Source: an uncultured Collinsella sp. (GTDB lineage Bacteria; Actinomycetota; Coriobacteriia; Coriobacteriales; Coriobacteriaceae). Taken from it: DNA of 64,000 bases. The notes below the pieces were generated by a model that searched no databases, was not told where the DNA came from, and saw nothing but the letters and a program-made list of their open reading frames with translations. Below are positions 33,843 through 45,745 of the stretch, one piece after another (the stretch's first letter is position 1; every line of letters starts with the position of its first letter). The translations under genes were made by a program, and so were the position numbers. The stretch lies in assembly GCA_902478995.1 (NCBI GenBank), contig CABSNF010000001.1:1-64000 (forward strand), written 5' to 3'.

Positions 33843-34949
33843 ATGACCATGTTCGCCCGCGATCTTTCCGTCGCGCACTACCGCAGTTTCGAGAGCTATC
33901 GTCTTGCCCTGGACGAGGGCGTGACGATACTTGCGGGACCCAACGCGGCAGGAAAGACCAATCTCATAGAGGCACTGCAGCTGCTGACGAGCGGCGCCTC
34001 GTTTAGGCATCCGACCGCAGCCGAGCTCGTCCATGATGGCGTGGGCTCGTGCAAGATCGAGCTGAGGCTCGAGGGCGACGGCCGCGTACTTGATATGGGA
34101 TTGAGCGCGGAGGACGGTAAACGCTCGTTTAGCCGCAACGGCAAGAGATGCTCTGCCGCCGGTGTGCGCGGGGTTCTGCCGAGCGTGCTGTTTTGCCCCG
34201 ACCATCTGGACATGGTTAAGCGAGGCGCCAGTGTGCGCCGCGCCGCCCTCGACGACTTTGGCATGCAACTGAGCGCACGCTATGCCGATCTTGCGAGCAC
34301 CTATGGTCGCTGCGTGACCCAGCGTAACGCCTTGCTCAAGGAGGCCTGGTGCTGCCGCGAGATGCTCGGCGCGTGGAACGATTCGATTGCCCGCTCGGGC
34401 GCGGCTCTGCTCGTGCACCGGTTGGCCCTGCTCGACCGGCTGGCGGGCCATGTGCGTACTGCCTACGGGCAAGTGGCGTCCGGTGAAGCCGCCAACGTGT
34501 CCTATGCGTCCACGCTGGGGGATTTGCCCCAGGTCGATGATCGCGAAGAGCTGAAGGGCTGGGCGTACGAGCGCATGCTGGCTGCCCTTGATGAGCACGC
34601 CGACGAGGAAATTCGCCGCGGCGTGACGTTGGTGGGACCGCATCGCGACGAGATTGAGTTTGCTGTGGCGGGTCGCTCCGCCCGTTCATTTGCCAGCCAA
34701 GGTCAGCAGCGAACGTTGGTTCTGGCCTGGAAGGTGGCGGAGGTGGCCGTGGCTCGCGATGTCCTGGGCACCGCCCCACTGCTGCTTTTGGACGACGTGA
34801 TGAGCGAACTCGACGGCGAACGCCGCGGTGCTTTCCTGCGGCTGATCGGCGATGATATCCAGACGGTCATAACCACGACCAACCTGGGGTACTTTACCGA
34901 TGACCTGCTTGATCGAGCCAAGGTGGTGAGCATGGGTGAGACGTGCTAA
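33843..34949 (+). CDS. recF: DNA repair ATPase RecF
   Basis: A 368-residue SMC-like ATPase that loads RecA at gaps with RecO and RecR. It has Walker A GPNAAGKTNLIEAL, the signature-like FASQGQQRTLVLAWK and Walker B LLLLDDVMSELD. An in-frame second ATG two codons on is an equal start candidate. Its end overlaps dciA by 14 bases. Confidence 0.95.
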   Translation: MTMFARDLSVAHYRSFESYRLALDEGVTILAGPNAAGKTNLIEALQLLTSGASFRHPTAAELVHDGVGSCKIELRLEGDGRVLDMGLSAEDGKRSFSRNGKRCSAAGVRGVLPSVLFCPDHLDMVKRGASVRRAALDDFGMQLSARYADLASTYGRCVTQRNALLKEAWCCREMLGAWNDSIARSGAALLVHRLALLDRLAGHVRTAYGQVASGEAANVSYASTLGDLPQVDDREELKGWAYERMLAALDEHADEEIRRGVTLVGPHRDEIEFAVAGRSARSFASQGQQRTLVLAWKVAEVAVARDVLGTAPLLLLDDVMSELDGERRGAFLRLIGDDIQTVITTTNLGYFTDDLLDRAKVVSMGETC

Positions 34950-35499
34950 TTACGAGCGCGAGAGCGAAACGGTCGCCTTCAGTGGCTTTTTGAACGCAGA
35001 GCGCCAGCGCATCCTGGCGGCTGCGACCCCTGAGCGCCGTGCGCAGATGGAGGCCGCCGAGGAGTCGCGCGCGGTCTATCGCGCGTGGAACGCGGTGTGC
35101 TCGGGCACGCGCGAGGGGCGGCATGTGACGGGCCTGCGCTACCTGCCCGAGTCCAATGAGCTGCTGGTATATCTCGACTCGCCCTCGTGGACGCAGGAAA
35201 TGACGTTGTTGCGCGAGATCATCCGCGCGCGCATGGAGCGCGCCGGTGCGCATGTGGATGGCCTGGTGTTCAAAACCACCGCGCCCGGTCACACGCCGCC
35301 CGCCGCCAAGGAGCGCCTTCGCCCAGCGGCGACCGAGCGCCCGCCGGCCCCACACGCCGACCTCAGCGATGCCGAGCGCACCGAGATTGAGCGCCAAGTG
35401 GCGCCCATCGAAGACCAAAAACTGCGCGAGGCCCTCGAGAACGCCATGAGAGCCAGTGCCGAGTGGGCCAAGGGCGTGCAAAGCAAAAAAGAGCCTTAA
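34936..35499 (+). CDS. DciA-like protein (DUF721)
   Basis: A 187-residue protein in the position of the actinobacterial DUF721/DciA gene between recF and gyrB. The conserved part is about 48-110 (VYRAWNAVCSGTREGRHV, ELLVYLDSPSWTQEMTLLREIIRARM). DciA helps load the replicative helicase DnaB in bacteria that lack DnaC. The C-terminal third is Pro/Ala-rich and probably disordered. The GTG start lies inside the recF end. Confidence 0.78.
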   Translation: MRRANYERESETVAFSGFLNAERQRILAAATPERRAQMEAAEESRAVYRAWNAVCSGTREGRHVTGLRYLPESNELLVYLDSPSWTQEMTLLREIIRARMERAGAHVDGLVFKTTAPGHTPPAAKERLRPAATERPPAPHADLSDAERTEIERQVAPIEDQKLREALENAMRASAEWAKGVQSKKEP

Positions 35500-35525
35500 A
35501 TCGCATCTGGTGGCCTTGTAGAGCC

Positions 35526-35555
35526 AAATACCCTCGTTCCCGAGGGTATTTTTTT
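35526..35555 (+). terminator. Terminator after dciA
   Basis: AAATACCCTCG pairs with CGAGGGTATT around TTCC and runs into seven T. It ends the dnaA-dnaN-recF-dciA block; gyrB has its own promoter. Confidence 0.85.
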
Positions 35556-35562
35556 ACGATAA

Positions 35563-37635
<2,073 letters not shown>

Positions 37636-37646
37636 GAGGAGGTAAC

Positions 37647-40388
37647 GTGGCAGACGATATCAACAATAACGAGGGTATGGGCGAGGCCGGCGATGCCGGT
37701 ATGCCCGACGATCTGAAGCGCCTGCTTGCCCGTGCTGAGCAGGGCGAGGACGGCGACCCGGACGCCTATAACCCCGATGCCGATGATGATGAGGAAGAAG
37801 ACGACGACGCCGAGCTCGAGGAGAGCTTTGGCGAAGTCGATCGCGGCGCCTCGGCCGGCGAGGATATCAACGGCGGCCAGCTCCAGATTTCGGAGTTCGG
37901 TCGCGAGATGAAGCAGTCGTTCATCGAGTATTCGATGTCGGTCATCACGGCGCGCGCCCTGCCGGACGTGCGCGACGGCTTAAAGCCGGTGCACCGCCGC
38001 ATCCTGTACGCGATGAACGAGAGCGGCATCTACCCCAACCGACCGCACAAGAAGTCGGCTTGGACGGTCGGCGAAGTTATCGGTAAGTACCACCCGCACG
38101 GCGATTCCGCGGTCTATGAGGCCATGGTCCGCCTGGCGCAGTGGTTCTCCATGCGCACGCCGCTCATCGATGGTCACGGCAACTTCGGTAACATCGACGG
38201 CGACGGCGCGGCGGCCATGCGTTACACCGAGAGCCGCCTGGCAAAGCCCGCCATGGAACTGCTGCGTGACTTGCAGAAGGATACCGTCGACTGGCAGCCC
38301 AACTACGACGAATCGCTCGCCGAGCCCGTGGCGCTGCCTGCGCGCTTCCCCAACCTGCTGGTTAACGGCAGCCAAGGCATCGCCGTCGGCATGGCCACCA
38401 ACATCGCCCCGCATAACCTCACCGAGGCGATCGAGGCCACCTGCTACCTGATCGACAACCCCGACGCCACCGTCGACGAGCTCATGCAGATCATGCCCGG
38501 TCCGGACTTCCCCACCGGCGCCATCATCATGGGCAGCGCCGGCATTAAGCAGAGCTACGAGACCGGTCGCGGCTCCATTACCGTGCGTGCCAAGGCGCAC
38601 GTGGAGTCCACCAAGACCGGCCGCAGCCGCCTGGTCTTTACCGAGATTCCCTACATGGTCAACAAGGGCACCCTGCAGGAGAAGATCGCCCAGCTCGTCA
38701 ACGACAAGCGCATCGAGGGCATCTCGGATATGCGCGATGAGTCCAACCAGAAGGGCATCCGTCTGGTCATCGAGCTCAAGAAGGGCGTCATTCCGCAGGT
38801 CGTGCTCAACAATCTGTATAAGTACACCTCGCTGCAGACGACCTTTGGCGCCAACAACCTGGCACTCGTCAACGGCGTTCCCAAATGCCTGAGCCTGCGT
38901 GAGATGCTGCAGCACTACATCGACCACCAGGTCGACGTCGTCACCCGCCGCACCCGCTTCGACCTTAAGAAGGCCCAGGCCCGCGCGCATATCCTCGAGG
39001 GCTACCTGATGGCCCTTGACCATATCGACGAGGTCATCAGCATTATCCGCTCCTCGCAGACCGACTCCGAGGCCAGCAGCCGACTGATCGAACGCTTTGG
39101 CTTTACGCCCGAGCAGACCACGGCCATCCTCGAGATGAAGCTGCGCCGCCTGACCGGCCTGGAGCGCGACAAGATCCAAGAAGAGTTGGACGGCCTGCGC
39201 CGCGCCATCGCCTACTACGAGGACCTGCTGGCGCACGAGGAGAAGATTCTGGGCGTCATCAAGGAAGAGATGCGCGAGATCTCCAAGAAGTTTGGCGACA
39301 AGCGCCGTACCGAAATCAGCCAGGTTGAGAAGGACCTGGATGTCGAGGACCTCATCGCCGACGAGGATATGGTCGTGACCATCACCCACACCGGCTACGT
39401 TAAGCGTATCCCAGTGGCTGCCTACCGTGCCCAGAAGCGCGGTGGCAAGGGCGTGTCGGGCGTCAACCTCAAAGAGGACGACGTTATCGATGAGATGTTC
39501 ATCGCGTCCACGCACGAGTACGTGCTGTTCTTCTCGAGCAAGGGCAAGGTCTATCGCCTGAAGGTGCACGAGCTGCCGGTGGGTACGCGCCAGGCGCGCG
39601 GTACCGCGATCGTCAACCTGCTGCCCTTCGAGGAAGGCGAGAAGATCGCGAGCGTCATCAGCTGCCGCGAGTTCCCGGCCGACGAGTACCTGATGTTTGC
39701 CACCAAGAGCGGCATGGTCAAAAAGACCGTGATGAGCGCATATGACCGCAGCCGTCGCGACGGCCTGATCGCTATCAACCTGCGTGACGACGACGCGCTG
39801 CTGAACGTGCGCCGCGTGCGCGAGGGCGACAAGATTATCCTGGCCACCACCGCGGGCAAGGCGATCATGTTCTCCGAGGAGCAGGTGCGCGCCACCGGCC
39901 GCGATACCAGCGGCGTTCGCGGTATCGGTCTGAAGGACGGCGTGAGCGTTCTGGGCATGGAAGTCACTAACGGCAACGGCGATCTATTCGTCATCACCGA
40001 GCGCGGCTACGGCAAGCGCACGCCGGTCGCGGACTACCCGGAGCAGAATCGCGGCGGCCAGGGCGTCTACACCATTCAAATGACCGAACGTAAGGGTAAC
40101 CTCGCGGCCATGAAGACGGTGGGCCCGCAGCACGAGCTGTTCATCGTGACGGAGGGCGCGACGGTCATTCGCGTCAAGACCGACGAGATCAGCCAGACCG
40201 GCCGCGCCACCCAGGGAGTCAAGATGATGACCGTCGACGACAACGACCGCATTTGCGCCGTAGCCCGCATGACGACCGCCAAAGAGAAGCCCGAGGGCGA
40301 AGGTGCCGAGGCCGCAGCCGACACCGAAGAAGCCCCAGTCGACCTAGGCGACGGCAACGACCTGCCAGAGGATCTCCTCGACGAGTAA
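37647..40388 (+). CDS. gyrA: DNA gyrase subunit A with acidic N-terminal extension
   Basis: A 913-residue cleavage-reunion subunit. The core starts near residue 86 ([21 protein letters not shown] in two parts), with the quinolone-region sequence [17 protein letters not shown], the active-site Tyr in [12 protein letters not shown] and the GyrA box QKRGGKG in the C-terminal beta-pinwheel, which marks a gyrase and not a topoisomerase IV. About 70 residues longer at the N-terminus than E. coli GyrA, with a run of Asp/Glu (residues 45-59). The tail is also acidic. GTG start at 37647 with GAGGAGG upstream. Confidence 0.95.
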   Translation: MADDINNNEGMGEAGDAGMPDDLKRLLARAEQGEDGDPDAYNPDADDDEEEDDDAELEESFGEVDRGASAGEDINGGQLQISEFGREMKQSFIEYSMSVITARALPDVRDGLKPVHRRILYAMNESGIYPNRPHKKSAWTVGEVIGKYHPHGDSAVYEAMVRLAQWFSMRTPLIDGHGNFGNIDGDGAAAMRYTESRLAKPAMELLRDLQKDTVDWQPNYDESLAEPVALPARFPNLLVNGSQGIAVGMATNIAPHNLTEAIEATCYLIDNPDATVDELMQIMPGPDFPTGAIIMGSAGIKQSYETGRGSITVRAKAHVESTKTGRSRLVFTEIPYMVNKGTLQEKIAQLVNDKRIEGISDMRDESNQKGIRLVIELKKGVIPQVVLNNLYKYTSLQTTFGANNLALVNGVPKCLSLREMLQHYIDHQVDVVTRRTRFDLKKAQARAHILEGYLMALDHIDEVISIIRSSQTDSEASSRLIERFGFTPEQTTAILEMKLRRLTGLERDKIQEELDGLRRAIAYYEDLLAHEEKILGVIKEEMREISKKFGDKRRTEISQVEKDLDVEDLIADEDMVVTITHTGYVKRIPVAAYRAQKRGGKGVSGVNLKEDDVIDEMFIASTHEYVLFFSSKGKVYRLKVHELPVGTRQARGTAIVNLLPFEEGEKIASVISCREFPADEYLMFATKSGMVKKTVMSAYDRSRRDGLIAINLRDDDALLNVRRVREGDKIILATTAGKAIMFSEEQVRATGRDTSGVRGIGLKDGVSVLGMEVTNGNGDLFVITERGYGKRTPVADYPEQNRGGQGVYTIQMTERKGNLAAMKTVGPQHELFIVTEGATVIRVKTDEISQTGRATQGVKMMTVDDNDRICAVARMTTAKEKPEGEGAEAAADTEEAPVDLGDGNDLPEDLLDE

Positions 40389-40428
40389 GAGGCCCTGACT
40401 GGTAAAAATCATCAGACCCCTTATATCG

Positions 40429-40461
40429 GCGGTCGGCGCACTGCGCGCCGACCGCTTTTTT
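40429..40461 (+). terminator. Terminator of gyrBA
   Basis: GCGGTCGGCG pairs with CGCCGACCGC and six T follow. Confidence 0.9.
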
Positions 40462-40478
40462 GACAAGCTTGGAACCCC

Positions 40479-40614
40479 GTGTCAGACGGCTGGGCGAGAT
40501 GGGTTAGGTTTGTCGCGAGTTCCGCACGCAAAGAAGGCCACTTAATGTGGCCTTCGTCTTGCGCAGGACTGCCCGAGCAGCAAACCTAACCCATCTCGCC
40601 CAGCCGTCTGACAC
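40479..40614. repeat. Large intergenic hairpin with 34-bp perfect arms
   Basis: Bases 40479-40512 are the exact reverse complement of 40581-40614. The 68-base loop contains a second perfect hairpin, AAGGCCAC/GTGGCCTT. There is no T-run after it and the gyrA terminator lies before it, so termination is not needed here. Similar large hairpins lie after carB. Confidence 0.85.
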
Positions 40615-40641
40615 ACCCTCCAAAGATTTTCAAAAAAGTTG

Positions 40642-40671
40642 TTGACGCGCGCGTAACGACTCGTCTAATAT
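40642..40671 (+). promoter_or_regulatory. Promoter of the tRNA-Ile/Ala/Ile cluster
   Basis: TTGACG at 40642-40647 and TAATAT at 40666-40671, 18 bp apart, end 14 bp before the first tRNA. This is a good housekeeping sigma-factor match. Confidence 0.75.
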
Positions 40672-40685
40672 ATCCCTTGCGCGAT

Positions 40686-40762
40686 GGACCTGTAGCTCAG
40701 TTGGTTAGAGCGTCCGGCTGATAACCGGGAGGTCACAAGTTCGAATCTTGTCAGGTCCACCA
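40686..40762 (+). tRNA. tRNA-Ile (anticodon GAT), copy 1
   Basis: The cloverleaf has acceptor GGACCTG/CAGGTCC, anticodon loop CTGATAA, T-arm ACAAGTTCGAATCTTGT and an encoded CCA. It is identical to the copy at 40910-40986. Confidence 0.96.
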
Positions 40763-40773
40763 CTTTCTTTCGC

Positions 40774-40818
40774 AATAAACACCCCAGCGAGAGCCGAGTC
40801 GCCGCTGGGGTGTTTATT
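40774..40818 (+). terminator. Hairpin between tRNA-Ile and tRNA-Ala
   Basis: A perfect 16-bp stem, AATAAACACCCCAGCG, with a 13-base loop; the 3' side ends TTTATT. It may terminate part of the transcripts or guide processing. Confidence 0.5.
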
Positions 40819-40829
40819 ACTGTCTCCGT

Positions 40830-40905
40830 GGGGGTTTAGCTCAGCTGGGAGAGCGCGGGCTTTGCAAGCCTGAGGTCAGGGGTTCGATCCCCCTAACCTC
40901 CACCA
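40830..40905 (+). tRNA. tRNA-Ala (anticodon TGC)
   Basis: The cloverleaf has acceptor GGGGGTT/AACCTCC, anticodon loop TTTGCAA and an encoded CCA. Only four bases separate it from the next tRNA. Confidence 0.96.
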
Positions 40906-40909
40906 TGAT

Positions 40910-40986
40910 GGACCTGTAGCTCAGTTGGTTAGAGCGTCCGGCTGATAACCGGGAGGTCACAAGTTCGAATCTTGTCAGGTCCACCA
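40910..40986 (+). tRNA. tRNA-Ile (anticodon GAT), copy 2
   Basis: Identical to copy 1, with encoded CCA. A terminator follows at 41001. Confidence 0.96.
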
Positions 40987-41000
40987 TCACAACTGTGAAG

Positions 41001-41030
41001 AGCCCTGGGGCATTGCCTCGGGGCTTTTTT
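41001..41030 (+). terminator. Terminator of the tRNA cluster
   Basis: AGCCCTGGGGC pairs with GCCTCGGGGCT (with G-T pairs) around ATT, followed by a run of T. Confidence 0.8.
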
Positions 41031-41144
41031 CTTGTCTGCGATAAATCTCATTTTGGTTTTGTGTGCTGTGCGAAAGTTTGGGTAGTATAGCTATTCAATG
41101 CGGCGGACTGCCGCGTGTTAACCGCTACGTACCGGAGGTGTTCC

Positions 41145-41645
41145 ATGGTTCGTGTCGACATAGAGACCATCGTCATGGCCGCCGGTCCCGTGCCATCGCT
41201 TATCGTGCTTCGCGAGCGCTGCAGCAAATCGGACTCGCCCGCGCCGCTGCGTTCCCTTTCCATTCAGACTGGTTCGTTTGAAGCTGCTGCCATCAGCCGC
41301 GGCATCGATAGTGGTCGCGCCGAGCGCCCGATTACCCATGACCTGTTGCTCGATACTGTTGGCGCCCTGGGTGCCAAGCTCGAACGCATCGAAATCGTTC
41401 GCGCCGAGCCGCCCGTGTTTTACGCGACGGTTGTCGTGTTGGCCGATGGCAACGAGCATAAGATCGATGCGCGTCCGAGCGACGCCATCGCCCTCGCCGT
41501 ACGCAGTAATGCCCCCATGTTCGTTGAAGACGACATCATGAATCGCCTGGGCACCGTTTCTGCCCATGCCGAGGAAGTCGACGACGAGCAAGAGCTCGAG
41601 AAGTTCGACGAGTTCGTCCATACGCTCTCCCCCGATGACTTCTAA
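41145..41645 (+). CDS. DUF151 (bifunctional nuclease-like) family protein
   Basis: A 166-residue protein of the DUF151/BFN family (PRPSDAIALA-type motif: here DARPSDAIALAVRSNAPMFVEDDIM). Family members have been reported with nuclease activity in plants and bacteria, but the role in this lineage is not established. The C-terminus is acidic (EEVDDEQELEKFDEF). The ATG at 41145 has GGAGGT upstream. It directly abuts the next gene (TAAATG). Confidence 0.8.
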   Translation: MVRVDIETIVMAAGPVPSLIVLRERCSKSDSPAPLRSLSIQTGSFEAAAISRGIDSGRAERPITHDLLLDTVGALGAKLERIEIVRAEPPVFYATVVVLADGNEHKIDARPSDAIALAVRSNAPMFVEDDIMNRLGTVSAHAEEVDDEQELEKFDEFVHTLSPDDF

Positions 41646-42035
41646 ATGCGGGGCGTCCAGGCTGCGGAGCGTTCGCTGATGGCCGGCGGTATGTCGGCTG
41701 AGGCGGCTGCGATCGCCCGCGAGGCCCAGATGCGCTCGGAGGCTTCTGAGGCGGCTCGCATTGCCTATGTGACGCAGGCCCGCACGCTTCGCGAACGCCG
41801 CGGCTCGTTTATCAAGATGGTTGTCGTCTCCGCCCTTGTCGCGGCAATCTGTTCGCGCCTTCGTGGTACAGTTGGTGCGCTTGGGTTTTCGATCTCTACG
41901 GGCCTGGTGATCTGGGGCGTGGTCGATGCGGTCATGCTGACCAGCCAGATCAAGGTACTCGACAAGCGCGCGATGGATATGATGCGCGCCCGCGACGCTG
42001 CCGCTAAGATCGCTGCTGAGGCACAAGAACTGTAA
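41646..42035 (+). CDS. Hypothetical two-helix membrane protein
   Basis: A 129-residue protein of unknown function. It has an Ala/Glu/Arg-rich amphipathic first 50 residues (coiled-coil-like), hydrophobic segments about 57-69 and 74-93, and a helical charged tail. Its ATG follows the upstream stop with no gap, so it is coupled to the DUF151 gene. Confidence 0.6.
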   Translation: MRGVQAAERSLMAGGMSAEAAAIAREAQMRSEASEAARIAYVTQARTLRERRGSFIKMVVVSALVAAICSRLRGTVGALGFSISTGLVIWGVVDAVMLTSQIKVLDKRAMDMMRARDAAAKIAAEAQEL

Positions 42036-42065
42036 CGACGCCAGACTCGATGGGAAGGTCTAAAG

Positions 42066-42515
42066 ATGGCACAGGATATGCAGGACGCCGGTAACGTCTC
42101 CGCCGAGCTCGACGCCATGGTGTGCGATCTGATCGGCGCGTTCTTGGACGACCTTGCCGCCGGTGAAAACCCTGGCGTGGTCGTGGCAATTGAGGACGCC
42201 GCTTCCAACCGTTATCTGGCGGCGCTCGACGAGGACGGCGAAGAGGCGTGCCTCGAGGCGGCCACCAACTTTATCTCCGAGCACAAGATGGGTCTTAAGG
42301 ACGAGGGCCTGGGCCGTATCGCTCGCTATGCCATCGGCTACACCGGCTGCGTCGAGATTGACGGCGGCTATCACGATGCTCTGCTCGTGAGCTTCTTCGA
42401 AACCACGCTCGAGAGCGGTTTTTCGGCATATGTGCTGTATGAGGGCATGGGCGCCGGCGATGGTTTTATGTGGAGCGACCCTGAACCTGCAGGTGAGGAA
42501 ACCCCTCTCATCTAA
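42066..42515 (+). CDS. Conserved-looking hypothetical cytosolic protein
   Basis: A 149-residue acidic protein with no signal or membrane segment. It reads as an alpha/beta protein (VVVAIEDAASNRYLAAL, EIDGGYHDALLVSFFETTLESG). I do not recognise a family. It is third in a run with the DUF151 gene and the membrane protein, 30 bp after the latter and 117 bp before typA. Confidence 0.6.
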   Translation: MAQDMQDAGNVSAELDAMVCDLIGAFLDDLAAGENPGVVVAIEDAASNRYLAALDEDGEEACLEAATNFISEHKMGLKDEGLGRIARYAIGYTGCVEIDGGYHDALLVSFFETTLESGFSAYVLYEGMGAGDGFMWSDPEPAGEETPLI

Positions 42516-42632
42516 AATCGCTAAAATAAACGAGTTTTCGGTAAAAGGCTCAATATTCCCGCCGAGCGTTGCATTGCTGGGTGGGTCGCATACGCGTGCC
42601 GGTTGTATATAGATAGAAGATAGGGGAACTAC

Positions 42633-44471
42633 ATGCGCGTAGACAATCTGAGGAACATCGCCATCATCGCTCACGTCGACCACGGCAAGACGACGATGGT
42701 CGACAAGCTCCTGCGTGCCACGGACGCCTTCCGTGCCAACCAGCAGGTCGAGGACCGCGTCCTGGATTCCAACGACCAGGAGCGCGAGCGCGGCATTACG
42801 ATTCTCGCCAAGAACATCTCTATCGAGTACAAGGACGTTAAGATCAACGTCATTGACACCCCGGGCCACGCCGACTTTGGCGGCGAAGTCGAGCGCGTGC
42901 TGCGTATGGCCGACGGCGCCCTGCTGCTGGTCGACGCCTTTGAGGGCCCCATGCCCCAGACCCGCTTCGTGCTGCGTCACGCTATCGACACCGGTCTTAA
43001 GATCATGATCGTTATCAACAAGATCGATCGTCCGGGTGCCAACCCCGAGAAGGCCTACAACGACTGCCTGGACCTCATGGCCGACCTGGGCGCCACCGAC
43101 GACCAGCTTGAGTTCGCCATGGAGCACGTGGTCTACGCCAGCGCCATGAATGGCTTTGCCCGCCTTGACCCCAACGACGGCAATATGGACATGTACCCGC
43201 TGCTCGATATGATCATCGACGACATGCCCGCGCCCGAGGTTGACGAGAACGCCCCGCTGGCCATGCAGTGCGTGACCATCGACCACTCCAACTTCGTCGG
43301 CCGTATCGGCATCGGCCGCGTGTACTCCGGCACCATTCACCAGGGCGACCAGATTTTGGTTGTGAAGAACGACGGCTCCAGCGCCACCGCTACCGTCAAG
43401 CAGCTCTTTACCTTCGACTATCTGGGCCGCACCGAGTGCCAGGAAGTCGGCGCCGGCGACATCGCTGCTGTCGTGGGTATTGACCGCACCGATATCGGCG
43501 ATGTCTACACCGACCCCGAGAACCCCGTTGAACTCGAGCCCATCGAGATCGACCCGCCGACCCTGTCCATTGTCTTTGAGGCTTCGACCTCCCCGCTCGT
43601 CGGCCGTGATGGCGACATCGTGGGCGCCCGTCAGCTCAAGGAGCGCCTGTTCAACGAGGCCGAGAACAACGTGACTATGAAGATCGAGGAGCTCGAGGAC
43701 AAGAGCGGCGTCGAGGTCTCGGGCCGCGGCATCCTGCACCTGTCCGTCCTGATGGAGTCCATGCGCCGCGAGGGCTTTGAGTTCCAGGTCGGTCGTCCCC
43801 GCGTTCTGTTTAAGAAGGACGAGAACGGCAACAAGATGGAGCCCGTCGAGCAGGCCGTCGTCGAGTGTCCGGACGAGTACTCGGGCAAGGTCGTTGAGGT
43901 CTTCGGTACCTCCGGCGGCATCATGACGAGCATGGACACCTCGGGCATCGTGACGCACCTTGAGTTCAAGATCCCGACGCGCGGCATCATGGGTCTCAAG
44001 AACCGCATCATGAACGTCACCCACGGCGAGGGCGTGTTCTACCACACCTTCCTGGAGTACGGTCCTTACGCCGGCGAGATCGGTAACCGTCAGAACGGCG
44101 CAATGATCTCCATGACCACCGAGAAGGCCGTTGCCTATGCTCTGGGTACGCTGCAGGAGCGCGGCCAGCTGTTTGTTGAGCCGGGCACCGAGTGCTATGA
44201 GGGCATGATCGTGGGCGAGCGCAGCAAGGCCGGCGACATGGTCGTCAACATCGCTCGCACCAAGAACCTGGGCAACCAGCGTTCCTCGACCTCCGATATC
44301 TCCGTCCAGCTGGTGCCGCCCCGCACCTTCTCGCTGGAGGAAGCGCTGGAGTACATCGCCGACGACGAGCTGGTCGAGATTACTCCCAAGAACATCCGCC
44401 TGCGCAAGCGTCTGCTCAATGCTACCGACCGCAAGAAGGCTGCCGTCCGCGCCGGCCAGGTCAACAAATAA
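42633..44471 (+). CDS. typA: Ribosome-associated GTPase TypA/BipA
   Basis: A 612-residue translational GTPase related to EF-G/LepA, involved in ribosome assembly and stress adaptation. G1 is [15 protein letters not shown], switch [18 protein letters not shown] and G4 [12 protein letters not shown]. The C-terminal BipA-specific part includes [18 protein letters not shown] and [17 protein letters not shown]. Length is typical. Confidence 0.95.
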   Translation: MRVDNLRNIAIIAHVDHGKTTMVDKLLRATDAFRANQQVEDRVLDSNDQERERGITILAKNISIEYKDVKINVIDTPGHADFGGEVERVLRMADGALLLVDAFEGPMPQTRFVLRHAIDTGLKIMIVINKIDRPGANPEKAYNDCLDLMADLGATDDQLEFAMEHVVYASAMNGFARLDPNDGNMDMYPLLDMIIDDMPAPEVDENAPLAMQCVTIDHSNFVGRIGIGRVYSGTIHQGDQILVVKNDGSSATATVKQLFTFDYLGRTECQEVGAGDIAAVVGIDRTDIGDVYTDPENPVELEPIEIDPPTLSIVFEASTSPLVGRDGDIVGARQLKERLFNEAENNVTMKIEELEDKSGVEVSGRGILHLSVLMESMRREGFEFQVGRPRVLFKKDENGNKMEPVEQAVVECPDEYSGKVVEVFGTSGGIMTSMDTSGIVTHLEFKIPTRGIMGLKNRIMNVTHGEGVFYHTFLEYGPYAGEIGNRQNGAMISMTTEKAVAYALGTLQERGQLFVEPGTECYEGMIVGERSKAGDMVVNIARTKNLGNQRSSTSDISVQLVPPRTFSLEEALEYIADDELVEITPKNIRLRKRLLNATDRKKAAVRAGQVNK

Positions 44472-44499
44472 GCGCTGGGCTTTATAGCGTCTAACAAGA

Positions 44500-44533
44500 A
44501 AGGGCGCCGACCGTGATGGTCGGCGCCCTTTTT
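44500..44533 (+). terminator. Terminator of typA
   Basis: AAGGGCGCCGACC pairs with GGTCGGCGCCCTT around five bases, with a T-run. Confidence 0.85.
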
Positions 44534-44599
44534 GTGCAAGAGGATTGAGCTGGTCTGCGCCACCATAAAGGTGCCTGTCCCCTTTGTGGTGGTTGGCGG

Positions 44600-45745
44600 C
44601 TAAGCGGTGGGGAGTCCCGGCGTGTTAGCCGGCTGCTGCGGCTTGAGGTGGGCGTTGCGCCAGATGATTTGGATGATGTAGCCGAGTGTAAAGACGAAGG
44701 CCACGCCGCTGATGAAGTCGCCTACGAGGGGAAGCCCCGTGAGGGCGCCTGCGATCACGCCGCCCACAGCCGCCATGGCGTAGCGGTTCTGGCTGTTTCC
44801 GACCATGCACGCGATCGCGCACCCCGCAAAGGCGCTCGACACCAGTGCGATGCCAATAACACCGCACAAGAGGGCTCCGGCAAGCGACAGACCAGCGATA
44901 GAGATAATCAGCAGTAGGACGGCGGGGACGATAGCAATCGTGCTCAGAAGACCGCTCATCCACAGGGGCATGGGGCGCTGGTGGAGCATGCCGGCGGCGC
45001 TGGCGGTCGCGCGCGGAAAGACGAGCTCGAGCAGCAGAGCGACAAAGCAGGTCGAGAGTGCCGCGGCGACGATACCGCCGATGACATCGTTAACGGTGGA
45101 AGTATCCTCGTTCTCGGTGCGGTCGATCTTGAGCGCGCCTACCTCGGCTCCTGCGGCACGCTCGGGGTCCTCGGAGACGTGCGCGTTCACGGTGCCGGTG
45201 ATGTGGGCGTTCTTGCCCAGGATGAGCTTGTCGGCCCAAACCTCGACATCGCCCTCGACGGTGCCATCGATGGTCACCGTATCGCCCGCAAGCGCTGCCG
45301 ACTTGGTAGAGCCGCGCAGGGCAACCGTCTCGCCTATCGCGTAAAAACAGTTGGCGGTGCTGTCGGAATTGAGCACAACGTGCTGACCGACGACCGTGAC
45401 GCTGCCATCAACCGTGGTCTTGGCGATATCGATAGTGCGTGCCGCCAAGCGGACGGCGCCGCCCACCGTGCAGTCGCGGATAGAGAGGGTATCGCCCGCG
45501 GCGATGATATCGCGGTCAATGGACGCATCGTCCAAGTTGAGGGCCTGGCCGGCCCAGTACAGGTCACCCTCGACGCCAGACGGATCGACGTCATTGTCGG
45601 TCGCAAGGACATTGCCTGCCGTGTCCGTGCCAGCAAATGACGCTGTGGGAAGCACGGTGATCGCCAGCGCGATGAGCGCAAACAGGATGGTGATGCGGCC
45701 CCACGCTTTACGGCGCTGGGTCGACGGGAATTGATTGCAGGGCAT
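44600..45745 (-). CDS. Bactofilin-like polymer-forming membrane protein
   Basis: A 381-residue protein. It has a signal peptide or first helix (about 15-38), then a beta-helix-like region of regularly spaced Val/Ile/Asp/Gly repeats (DASIDRDIIAAGDTLSIRDC, TTVDGSVTVVGQHVVLN, TVTIDGTVEGDVEVWADKL), as in polymer-forming/bactofilin-type proteins. About four C-terminal transmembrane segments follow (about 220-360). The beta region is probably outside the cell. The ATG at 45745 has AAGGA upstream. Precise function is unknown. Confidence 0.65.
   Translation of the reverse strand: MPCNQFPSTQRRKAWGRITILFALIALAITVLPTASFAGTDTAGNVLATDNDVDPSGVEGDLYWAGQALNLDDASIDRDIIAAGDTLSIRDCTVGGAVRLAARTIDIAKTTVDGSVTVVGQHVVLNSDSTANCFYAIGETVALRGSTKSAALAGDTVTIDGTVEGDVEVWADKLILGKNAHITGTVNAHVSEDPERAAGAEVGALKIDRTENEDTSTVNDVIGGIVAAALSTCFVALLLELVFPRATASAAGMLHQRPMPLWMSGLLSTIAIVPAVLLLIISIAGLSLAGALLCGVIGIALVSSAFAGCAIACMVGNSQNRYAMAAVGGVIAGALTGLPLVGDFISGVAFVFTLGYIIQIIWRNAHLKPQQPANTPGLPTA

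Noticed and set aside
32475..34643. Long minus-strand open frame across dnaN and recF
   Set aside because: Fully antisense to two certain genes in GC-rich DNA; no motif of its own. Similar long antisense frames opposite gyrB, gyrA, typA, purD, the ABC transporter and carB were dropped for the same reason.
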